NCBI GenBank assembly: GCA_964017155.1
Contig: OZ024857.1
Location: 5,092,827-5,156,826, forward strand
Length of the DNA: 64,000 nucleotides
Direction of reading: 5' to 3'
Source: Oasisia sp. SBJ-2009
Taxonomy: Eukaryota; Annelida; Polychaeta; Sabellida; Siboglinidae
How positions within the stretch are numbered: position 1 is the first letter of the stretch; every line of letters begins with the position of its first letter. The translations under genes and the position numbers were made by a program. Shown here one piece after another: positions 1-12,600 of the stretch. The notes below the pieces were generated by a model. It worked only from the letters and a program-made list of their open reading frames with translations, did no database searches and was not told where the DNA came from.

Positions 1-135
1 ACATTGACGAGAAAGAGCCTTCACGTCTCACAAGGCCATTGTTATGCAAATCACGCATCACGAAAATGTTCCCTGCAACTCCTCTTATTAGTTCTCCAGA
101 TCTAGCGCCTCGATATGACATTTGTTGCGCATCAA

Positions 136-188
136 TGTGTGTGTGCGTGCGTGCGTGTGTGTGTGTGCGTGCGTGCGTGTGTGTGAGA
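136..188 (+). repeat. (GTGC/GT)n microsatellite
   Basis: Mixed GTGT and GTGC units in the intron upstream of the first visible tetraspanin exon. Confidence 0.85.
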
Positions 189-340
189 GAGTTTTTGGAG
201 GCCCTCACTGTGGTTTTTACAGCGTAAAGGCGGTTTTACTAGATTCACTGAGGTGCAGTAAGAGGTCTTTGGAGGGCCTCGAGCCCTCGACCACATGGTA
301 TTCGCCACGTTCCGACGCCTGTACGTGCTTCCGGTTACAG

Positions 341-517
341 AACAAGTGCTGCGGATTGGATGGATTCTTAGATTTTGACGAGGCTGAAGTTTGGAAACGG
401 AATTTACAAAGTGCATACGATGGTTACATGGTGCTACCGAAGGCTTGCTGTCGACACGAAGCCGATGTTATAAAATGCGTACATTCACCGAGTTTGTCAA
501 ATTCGTATTTCAAAACG
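341..517 (+). CDS. Tetraspanin exon: second half of large extracellular loop
   Basis: The acceptor is ttccggttacag; the donor gtcagt follows position 517. The exon has 59 codons, phase 0 at both ends. It encodes NKCCGLDG near its start, KACC later and one more Cys, which with the Gly-Cys opening the next exon gives the six-cysteine loop pattern of tetraspanins. These cysteines form the disulfides of the loop in the family. A trinucleotide-type microsatellite begins within the donor hexamer. Confidence 0.75.
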
Positions 518-567
518 GTCAGTAGCAGTAGCAGTAGCAGTAGCAGTAGCAGTAGCAGTAGCAGTAG

Positions 568-603
<36 letters not shown>

Positions 604-3600
604 CTGTAGTAGTAGAAGTAAAAGCTTTTTATCCTGATGGTAGCTATGTCACGTGGTATAGCGTAATTTTCAAAGGTCCATCATCACCGAACACACTTAC
701 ATATATACATACACACATACATACATACATATCATAAAGCATTATATAAAATATATAGCTCACAACAATACTAATCAAATAATAGCAATAATAATGAATA
801 TATAAGAAATGTGTAGTTAAAATGTAATTATGTATAAATATATATATATAATACAAGTATATCTAATTATATATATATATAAATATATAATTGTATATTA
901 TATATATGTATATATATATATATATATATAATTGTATATAATTATATATGTATATATATATATATATATAATTATATATATATATTATGTATATATATAT
1001 ATATTTGTATATAATTATATATATATAATTATTATTTTTTAAATTATTAAGAATAAAAATATATATACAGAAGTAAAATACATATTATATATTCGTCCTA
1101 CGTTTAAATGAAAAATGATGATGATATTATAGTAGATACAATTTCAGTTCAGTCACCACTGAATTTGTTTTTGTAATTCGATTTTTTAATGAGTTCACGA
1201 TCATTCCACTTTCGTACTTTTTATATGGATAACTAAATGTCGAATATTGTGAACGAACCTTATATTATTAAAATATATGCCCAGTATACATATGTGCGAT
1301 TCCGGTCCGTCTTCAACGTAATAATAATAATAATTAGGTAACTTATATTGCGCCTAAATCCTTAGAAAACAAACTCAGAAGCGCATCAATATAAAAGCTG
1401 AACCCTCCTTGCACAGTCGAACAATGAGTTGGCCCTGTCGCCTAGAATTTAGTCTTCGTTGTTGTCGTTATTGTCGAATGTCCTTTACTCTACTTTACAG
1501 GGATGTCGGGATGCTATATCACGCGGCATCTCCTCCTACATAGTTGTAGTACTGGCCATGGGTAGCATCTTGATGAGCATGCAGGTAAGGGATCGCTTGC
1601 ACACAACCACGACACGGAATAATCTAACATTTATAATCGTGTTATGAAAAACGCTGAGAGGCTTTGTAAAAAAAATATCAATAATAAAAATATTGGATAT
1701 GGTCAATGTCGGAAGAACCCACCAACTTTCCTTCCCTAATTTGGATAGGCCAAAACATGTCCGTGATACATTGACATGTATTTATTATGACTTCAAATGG
1801 CGGAGTTGCTATTGAAACGACTGGTTACAACATATTGCACGCCAGGGAGTTGCAACTGGTGTGTTATATTTAAAACTAACCACATGTTTACAGGCACAGC
1901 TGAAAATGTATAATTATAATAAGAGCGGAATGTTTCCACATGTTCTGTTCACTGTAGTAAACTCAGTTTTTCCACGTTTATTTATATTCCAAATGGACCC
2001 TTCATTCATACTCAATTGTTTTTGATGTCTTGGTTTACGAAGCCCCTGGCACACACACATATCTGTGACGGAGGATACCCGCATTATCGCGCCCCATAAC
2101 TATTGTTAATTTTATAAAGAGTTTGAAATTGAGCTGCGGACGAACCTGTGCACTTATACGGAACCAACTCATTTGTGAGGAGTCAGTGTCATGATACATG
2201 TCACGCTTCAGTAAACACCCTCACCGCCCGGTTGACCAGGCGCAGTTTTATCCCTAGCCCCCGTGTTATGACGGTGACCACGTGACGTTTTCAGCATGTG
2301 TAAATTGTGTATAAATGGGCCGTCGGCCTTCTTTTCTACATTGTAGACTGCGAGCGGTCCTGTAGGTGCGCACGAAGCCTCAGTTTGAAATAAAATAGTT
2401 CGGAGTGTAAAAGTAGTTCCGGTACATAGCATATCGCAGACATCAGTTTTTTGTCGCTAACACTAATTGGCAAATGTGTTTTTGTGTAGCTGCGCTAACA
2501 GTCTGGAATCAACTCCCCGTTATAACTAACTTTTATGAAACTATAACCTCCTTTTGTTAAAAAAAAACATATTTGTTTGACATTGTTTTTCCACCTCAAC
2601 TTTTCGGCGGTTCCATGTCCCAGTAATGACTCTTGCCAGTCTCCATTTAAAATTACGCCAAATGATTTTGTTTTGTGCTTGAATGGTCAAAGAAAGAGGG
2701 GCTGTAGGTGTTAGTTATTATACATATATAAATGTCAATAATGCTCTAAAAGTCCGATTGGACACAGAATGTTTCAAAGGTCTGATGGGTCGTCGGTAAC
2801 ATAAATAGTAAAATACTTACTTATTATTGCAATCCTACTTGCAGGTAGTTTGTTTCATGACAACGCTCATAGTAATGGCGATACTTAAAACCGATGAGAC
2901 AAAGAGGTACTATGAAGACGGCGACGAGTTGAGCTTCAGCGTCAGCATCGATGACAATGAGCCGAAGAAGGCATCACGAGGGCACTCGGTTGGGGTGTTG
3001 GAGACGCGTCCACAAGACTCGAAGGATATCATGATTGACCGTACGTAAATATCTACGTCGTTGCATTTGGAAGAGGTGTTTTGTAAGCCCTGTTGTGTAG
3101 TTTATAAACGTCCTAGCCGTATTTACCCACCCCGATACATGCAAACCTGTCGGAGATTTTAGTTACTTTCCTGATACGACTGTTTCAGGGAGGCTGTTCC
3201 AAGATCCGGTAACTTTAATTGAAAATACATTTTGTCTCAAATTTAGTTTAGTTCTACGGGTGAATAATTTTAGAGAGTGTCCCCTGTTTCCTGTTCTTTG
3301 TGACATTTCATTATTTCTCTAAAGATTTGGTACATATTCATGGTCACAAATGTTGTGTATTATTGTGAAGGCCTCTACCATGTCTCCTCTTAATCTTCGA
3401 TATACTATTGTAGATAGTTTAAGTAGTTGTGGTCTTTCTGTATATGGTAGCACCCTCATACCCGGTAATTCTTTTGTGCCTCTTTTCTGTATGTTTTCTA
3501 AGGCTATTTTGTATTTTATCTTATGTGGGTACCATACTGCCACGGCATAGTCTAGGTGGAATCTAACCATTGTTTCACAGAGTGGCAAAACAGTTTGTTT

Positions 3601-6600
3601 ATCCAGAAATTGGAATGTTATATTCTTCTAATAATCTTTGTCATTTTAGTTGCCTCATTTATCACTTGGCTATTATGTTCTTCAAATGTAAGTTTTGAGT
3701 CAAAGGTTGTCTTTCATGTGTGTCCTTTGTTTTTGTAACATTGTTTAATGTCATAAAAAATTCCTACGTTATTTGTTTCTTCCAATTACGTGTTAATTGT
3801 GTTACCCCACACAGCCCCTTCTGGTGCTAACCCAGGGGTTGTGCAGTGGGCAATGCAACGGCCAAAGGGGCACTGATTGCCTTCTTTGACGTAGTTAAAA
3901 GAAATAGCGACCAAAAACGAAAAGTTCAGAGGTTTCCATCGGGATCTTTACCTGTTGGTATTATGACTGGTAACCATTTAGAGAACAATATGTAAAATGT
4001 ATATATAGAGGTAATCAAAGAGCACATTTTTGGATCTATGTATCTTAAAACGGAGCTGGTGCACTGTTGGATATAATCATGGCGCAACTTCTGACACTAA
4101 TCATCATAAGAAAGTCAAATAACAGCCTAGGATATTTATGTAATACATGGTTTGTCGTTTTGCCGCACATTGATGATTATAGCGAACGAGCGGTGATGTC
4201 ACCATGATTTTATTGAACGCCCGGATAAATGTAAGAGCGAGAGGTCCTCTTTGGTCCGCGCCATCTTGTACATTAACGGCGCCCCTACACGGATGGGACC
4301 AATGTTTGTTTTAGTTGTAGTCATTATTACGAAACAGTAGTACTACTTTCAGTGAGTTTTACGAATAAAATAGCTTATGGTCACCGAAAAAAGGAACACC
4401 AATAGGAGATAAACGTTCTGCCACGGATAGGCTGATAACTGATGACGTTGCGGTTCTTTTACGTTAAATTCAAAACTATGCGAGATACCTGCGCCAAGCC
4501 AGAGCTATTAGATAGGAGCTGGGTAACTCGCCCTCCTTTTCTATTAGCTCTGGCGCGACAACGCTGACAATCGAAAAGCGTACTGAAACAGCGCGAAACT
4601 GTGACTGTTGTGCGTATATTTAGAATGGTTTCTTCTGTCTGGCCTTTGGATATTTTGGTGCTTCTCACATTAAATATGTCATCGGTAAGATACATGACGA
4701 AATGGATTTCGTCATTTATCTACAAACTAAATTCGAAACATAAATTTCGCTAACTAGTTATATGCGCTATGCACACCATTTAATTAAACAACTGATACAT
4801 AATTATTTAAATAAATAAGTTATAAATAAGGTTACTGTCAGAGAGGTCTACTCGTGTGGCCTATTGGTGTATGGGTCCTTCCAAAAAACCAACACTTCAG
4901 TTGTGCCCTGGACCAAACGAGGGTTTTAAGCTGTATATGTAGGAAGTAGAATGTGAACATTTGAACATCGTGTATTATCGTGCTTAGAAACAGAGTACTA
5001 TTTACATACCGGAGCAGGGCACATGTTTTCGTAAATGTATTTTTATCACATTATACCTGAATGTATTTTCCTAATGCATGTTAGGATTTAATTTTTGATC
5101 GTTATGATTGTGATTTCGATTACTATTATTATTGTTATTATTACTATGACTATTTTGATTATTATAATTAATTAATTAATTAATAGCTAATCATTTAATT
5201 GTCGTCGTGACACAGGAGTGTTTATTAAATAACAACAAAATGGTTTTGTCTTACCGTCAGTGTTTAACTATGTCCTAAAATAATAAAATAAAGACAACTT
5301 ACCGCACTATACACGCTGACAGGTATGCTTGACGAAGCTAACGTGCGCCGGAAGAAAAGTGTGGGTAAGAAGAGAAAGAGTAGTCTTCCCACGTCCGCCA
5401 TAGCCACACCGGTTCAGTGGGTAAGTGCTCCTGTCAAGAGCACCTCTCAGCAACCAAACATACAAACAATTCAAAACTATTGTAATTGAACTCAATCATG
5501 TCTCCATGGCAGAGGGATTGTGACCAGATCACTTGCAATGTTTATGGGATTGGCACCAATGCAAATCGAAACTGAAACTTCAGACTAATTACTCTCCGCC
5601 TGTGTCTATAATACATCACACGTGTATCACGTTACATTGTATAACAAACATCCCATTTTGTAACACATTACTCATTCTGTAATATTATTTTGAGGGTTTC
5701 GTTCGAATGTTTTATCTTTCACATTCAGGTAACTGATATATGTTTAATGAATCTAAGTAATAAACCATAGATTAGTCATATTCAAGGCAATATAAAAACG
5801 TTATCAAGTAGCCAATCTCAAAGACCATGGAGCCGGTTATTATGTCTCGATTGCTAATAGGGCGAAAACGAGGCTGGGGGCAGTTTGGGGCAGGAAATCC
5901 ATATTCTCCATTTTAACATATACAACTTTGTTTTGTTTTTGGTTGTAATAGTCGAACTGTTCCCAAATAGCGTATTTCAGTTATATTGTCCGAAGGATTA
6001 TTACAAGCAGAAGCAATGGAACACTTTGCCGGTGACAATAATCACGGAAATCGTGAATTTGAATCGATTATTATGGTGGTTGGCATGGCATTAGCGGCAA
6101 GTACTTGTGTTTGGCGATCTTGACTAATAATGAAGAGTGCCATTTTTCGCGCAGTACAACCTGTTTGGGGCAAACGCATACATGTGTTATGATTATGTGC
6201 ATTTAGACAACTTGTCAGATATAAGTACTTATCGAAACCACAACGTATTCTTGTGTCCAGTCCCATAAGTTCTTATCGAAACAACAACGTATTCTTCTGT
6301 CCAATCCCCAATCAGCTCCAATCGCACGGAGTCTCGCCATGTATCGTGACCCCCACCCTATAGGCTGTATTGAATACAGCATCTGGCTTCTTAAAGATCA
6401 AAGTACCTGTACTAGTTTGACCATGACAACGTTCCTTCCAACATTCAAGTTCTAAGAGAAAAGAATTGCCCGCAAGAGAGCCTGCTGTAAGATACAGACA
6501 AATACAAATCAGACACTACATAAACACATAAAAAAAAATCAGGGTCCGGTCCTATTAAGACATAACTTGTCGCTATAATTTTTCAGGATTAGCTATGCTT

Positions 6601-9600
6601 CGCAGCGACAACGAGTATAATTACTCTTTAATCCTGTTGTTTTCAGGAGCCTTCTTCGACTGAACTCGTAGCCAACATCGGGAAGTGGGTAACAGATGCC
6701 ACCGACCAGGTAATAGTGCAGACCACCATGTATGCATTTCACTGTCCCGTAGGAATTGGATGCCCAAACTGAGATAGTAATTGGTTTGACTTTATTTGGG
6801 TATGAACTAAACAAAAATATTAGGTTATACATTTTTAGACACCTGTAAAGCCCAAAATCCAAGATGGCCGCCGTCACTCATGGAAAATATAGAAAATGGC
6901 ATATCTCTGGAACTACTTGACCAACTTCAATGATGTTAGACTCTATTGCATGGTATTCAAACATGCCTGATAATCTGGAATATGTTTCAGGTCGATAGTA
7001 GGTCAAGATTTATTTAGTTCATACCCAAATAAAGCCAAGTCAATCTCTATATCACTTTGGGAATCCGATTCTTACGGAAAGTACATATGTGTCTACACTA
7101 CAACAAGTAAGGCACCATGTAAAGTGCGGTACCGTACGAACTGAAGGGACCGAAGACAAGCAAGAACATTCAGGTGCAGTTTGTGACATGACGCACATAC
7201 TAAATGGATAAACAGTTAAATATAAACAAATAACGCAACATCATGTGAACATAAATTGATACAGGAATAACCAGCCAGCCACATATATATGGCGGAACAA
7301 AAACTGGAATCGGAACTGGAAGAATTATGAAAAACTATAGTCCTTATAATGCTATAAGGTGCTTTAAAAGACCTTTCACTTGGGGCACTTTCAAGGCAGT
7401 ACCCGTGTTAGAATCTAACACCAACTAAGATTTGTCAATTATACCTCATGCTGACGACATTTTGCTCATATTTACAAAGGGCAAACATCAAAAACAGCGG
7501 CTTGATTTCGTTCCACGTCTGTTTCCTGATCGCGACGGCGACGGTAAAGTTCTAATTTAAAAATGTAATAGATAATGTTCATTGAAATTTAGTGACCAAC
7601 AGTATCTAATGGATTAAACAACAAATAGTTATACAACTTTCAAAAGTAAACGCTTTATTTACCTTTCTTTCTAAAGGAGTTACACAGTATAATCAAAGGC
7701 GCTCATTGTGCAAATGAAACATTCATCCATCCCAGACGTGACCATTTGTACTTTCAGGACACCCCCGTGAGCAAAGTCGTTGCTGCGGAAATCGTCGCGA
7801 ACGTGGAACAGTTGCTAACTTATGCTGCCGAGCACGTAAAGACACCACCGAAACCACTGGAGGGTGTGGACTCAGGCATGGCAGCAGAGGCGAGCCGGCA
7901 ACGGAAGTTAAGTAAGATACAAATGGCTGATCTCGACCGGATACCGAACAAGTCGAAGCCTAAGGTAACGTTTGCCACACATCATACACATAGCGAGTCT
8001 ATAAACAAGTAAACAACATGCAAAGACCCAGTTTAAAAATGAACGCGTGGTTCTTAAAAATAGTTAATACAAACTAACAGTGTACTATTATAGTTAACAG
8101 TACCATGCCATTGGTGTTGTATGGTGCACCCTTTGTTGTGCACAATGCACAGAGCATCGGACTCTCAATCGATAATCGATAGAACCGAGGTTCGAGTCCT
8201 GCACTGTCATGTCGAACCTTTGAGAGTTTGTTCACTCTATATTGCTCTAGTTTTTCCTCTCTATTACTAAATGCTTGGCTAGCAGTGGAGGGGATTTGTG
8301 TATAATAGTCTGCGCACATTAATTGAAGCATGGTTGAAACCTTCCCAGAGAAATCGATATGGTGATCGATTGAATAGGTTAGCCAGGGAGTAAATTGTAC
8401 AGTGGTTTATGAGCTCTATAAGAACACATCTTTCCTTTAGCGCTATGCCAGTCGGCATTCGTTATGTGATAGCTATTGCGCCTTCGTTTCACCTGGTAGA
8501 CCCAACGTAACAATAGTTTACTTCGAATGTGTTCTCAAAGTAGTATATTGTTATAACTATGAAAGATCAAAATTGTTGACGGCTAATGTATTTCCACACG
8601 TTCCCTATGCCTAAATAGAAACAACGACAACTACGACAAACATGTTAACGTCAATGGTTTACTCAGAATGTTGTCTCACAACGGAAAATAGAAAATAAAA
8701 ATGAAACCTCCGAAACCTAGAGTCTGACATCTTTGTTTTGACGTATATAAATCAATATATGGCCAGCAAGCGAATATTCTTGCGCATTATCCCATATTTC
8801 AAAACTACGTGTTTGTTCTGGACACAGTTATCCTTATAGTGAGTAAAATATACAAAAAGACGCTGTGCACGCACTCTGGTCATATTTCCGTCGTTATTTT
8901 CAGACTACAACCAAGACAGCGGAGCCAAGCACGACACCGGCGCCAAGAAAGACGAGCTTGACCGGTGAAGTGAAGATAATAAAGCCAAAAAAGGGGAGCT
9001 TGTATGATGAATTGAAGATAGTGCCGCCCCCCAGAAAGGCGAGCGTGGCGGGTGAAACAAAGGTGAAAGGTGAAACGAGGACAGCGCCGACAAAGAAAAC
9101 GGACACCAACGGCAAGTCCAAGTTGTCCACCCCGGCTACAGCACCGCACAGGACACCTGTAACGACTGTAACGGTAATGCTTGGATATTTGTTACTTTAT
9201 ATCACAAACAAAACGTCAACTGGGTATGTCTATTACGTCGCTTACGAAATTTAGACATGCAACTACAGCAGAACATAATATATTGATTGTGTGTACGGAT
9301 TTAGTTCTAGTAGGAATTGTTTGAGTTACGGTTTTTCTGTTATAATAATGATTTGGCCTACATTAATGTTATTAGAAATTAAGTTTGTTGAAATAATATC
9401 ATTTAAATAATAGCATAAAACAAGAACATACTGTCTCCTACAAATATGATTAACTATATTCTTTATACAAGCCTTCAGAGCCATCTGTTACTATGTTCAT
9501 TTTCAGGATGACCTGATGGGATTTGCTACCTCGGCCATGGCAGCGCCGTCAAAGAAAACGGACACCAACGGCAAGTCCAAGTTGTCCACCCCGGCTACAG

Positions 9601-12600
9601 CACCGCACAGGACACCTGTAACGACTGTAACGGTAATGCTTGGATATTTGTTACTTTATATCACAAACAAAACGTCAACTGGGTATGTCTATTACGTCGC
9701 TTACGAAATTTAGACATGCAACTACAGCAGAACATAATATATTGATTGTGTGTACGGATTTAGTTCTAGTAGGAATTGTTTGAGTTACGGTTTTTCTGTT
9801 ATGATAATGATTTGGCCTACATTAATGTTATTAGAAAGTTTGTTGAAATAATATCATTTAAATAATAGCATAAAACAAGAACATACTGTCTCCTACAAAT
9901 ATGATTAACTATATTCTTTATACAAGCCTTCAGAGCCATCTGTTACTAACTTACTATGTTCATTTTCAGGATGACCTGATGGGTTTTGCTACCTCGGCCA
10001 TGGCAGCGCCGTCAAAGAAAACGGACACCAACGGCAAGTCCAAGTTGTCCACCCCGGCTACAGCACCGCGCAGGACATCTGTAACGTTTGTAGCGGTAAT
10101 GCTTGGATATTTGTTACTTTATATCACAAACAAAACGTCAACTGGGTATGTTTATTACGTCGCTTACTAATTTAGTCATGCAAATACAGCAGAACATATA
10201 TGTCACGAAATCGTTAAATTAATCGGGACAAACATTTCAGTGTGCGACACCTTTAACCGAGTTTTCGCGGACTCCGTGCTACGGAGCTGACAGCGAACCA
10301 TGCTGGGACTGCAAAAGCGACATGTTGTATTTTGCCTGAAATAAAACCATTATTACTGTTATCTGACGTTACAAACGTTACGTGGTGTCAGAAGTGGGAT
10401 ACGTGATTGCTGCTACAACTGAGAAGTAAGAATGGCAAGATTTAATCCTCCTGCGCTGTTTTCGTTCAAGCCGAACGAATTGCTAGAATGGCGCTACGAA
10501 TTTGCAAGATTTCGAATCGCAACAAAGCTCCACAAAGAAGAGGGTGACGTGCGGAGAGACTCGTTGGTATATGCAATGGGGGGACGACAAGCAAACAAAA
10601 TCTTTCGCACATTGACGTTTGTTGCGCCAGAAGTATACATCAAATACGAGACACTTGAGAGCAAGTTAACGGAGTATTTTATTCCGCAACGGAATGTGAT
10701 TCACGAACGATGTGTATTTCAAAGCCGACAGCAGCTTGCAAACGAAAGCGTTGAAGAATTTGCAAGAGAACTACAAACACTTGCCGTACATTGCGAATAT
10801 AAAGAACAGACCAATGGTCAGGGACCGCTTTGTTATGGGAGTGAGGGACCAGGCTGTGAAACATAAACTAGAATTAATCACCGACCTGAGTCTCGAGAAA
10901 GCAATGCCAATGACAATTGCTAGACAGCGTGAACAAGTCAAACTCCAAATGAGAGACCAACAGCTTGAACATGATCAACATGTCGCAGAAGCGAGAGTAT
11001 CCCCGAGTCCGAGAACACCTGGTCGATACACGAAACCGAAGGACAGACACACTGCCAGTAAGTACCGTTACTCGATGTCAAGGGAGCGCCTGACTAGAAA
11101 GTGTTAGCGCTGTGGTTACGCAGAACATTCGCGCGGAGGGAGTTGCCCTGCGCTGCGAAAGAGGTGCAATAAATGCAACGCAAAAGGTCATTTTACTTCT
11201 GTTTGTCGCTCGAAGCGTAACACTGTGAATTTTGAAAGCCATTAACCGTATGAAGGCGAACGTGAAGGGTCAAAACCATATCGTGGCAAAGCCGAAAGTG
11301 ACGGAACAGGACCGTTTGTTGGTGACATCGAAAGTGACCTAACCAAACCACAGATCGAAAGTGGTCAATCGACTGCGTTCCTCGGTGCAGTTGACTGCAC
11401 AGAGACGAAAAACCCTTGGTTCGTAACTCTGAAAGTGAAGCGGATACGACTTCGTTTCAAAATCGACACCGGCGCTGACGTCACGATAATAACAAAGAAG
11501 TCATGGTTGGCAATGAAAGACAAACCGAGACTAAAACCAACAGCCGTCCGTCTCATCAGTGTTGGTGGACAGCTAAAGGCGATTGGTCAGTTCATGGCAG
11601 TCAGGAAGCATAGGAACACGGTTTATCGCTTCAACGTGATCGTCATTGAAGGGACAAAATGACTAACCTGCTGTCACGAAACGTCGCTGCAGACATGGGT
11701 CTCGTGTGTCGTCTGGAGCAAGTTGGCGCATCGGGTGATGACGATGCTAGAATTGGCCTCATGAAGACCGAACCTGTCACAATAAAGCTGAAGGCAGGTG
11801 CTGAACAACTGTGCTTAACAAATGCGAAACGTGTACCTTTCACTCTGATGGACGCTGTTAAAGCAGAACTCAATAACATGGTTGAGTCAGGCGTGATCAG
11901 ATCTGTGACAAAACCAACGGATTGGTGCGCTGCGATGGTTCCGGTCATCAAGAAAACCGGAGCTGTGCGTCGACTTGAAGCAACTCAATACAGCAGTTCG
12001 ACGTGAACACCATATGCTTCCTTCGTTGGAAGACATAGCGCCTAAACTTGCTGAGTCGAAAGTGTTCTCGACTCTAGACGCCGCAAGCGGGTTTTGGCAA
12101 ATCCCGATCGACGAAGACAGCCAATGTTTAAATACCTTCATAACACCATTTGGACGTTATGCATTTTGCAGACTGGTATTTTGGGATATCCTCAGCCCGC
12201 GAGATATTCCAACGCAAGATGTCCACACCACTCGAAGGTCTGAACGGAGTAGAAGTGATCATGGACGACATCCTGGTTCATGGTCGTAACAGGGAAGAAC
12301 ACGACGCTCGTCTCAATGCTGTCCTAAGGATAATCAACGATTCGGGCCTGAAACTCAACCCATGTAAATGCGTCTTCATAAAAACCGAACTGACGTGTTT
12401 TGGTCACCTGATTGGCGGTGATGGCATCAAACCCGATCCAGAGAGGGTTGAAGCTCTACTGGAACTATCACGTCCGAACAACGTTAGCGAACTGAGAACA
12501 GTGTTGGATATGTTTCAGCATCGTGATGAAACCGATGACTGACCTACTTAAGTCTGATATCGTCTGGTCGTGGAACAAGGCACAACAAGCTTCGTTTGAT

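Noticed and set aside
5405..5460. tRNA gene or SINE (A-box-like GGTTCAGTGGGTAAGTGCTC)
   Set aside because: No B box at the right distance and no cloverleaf.
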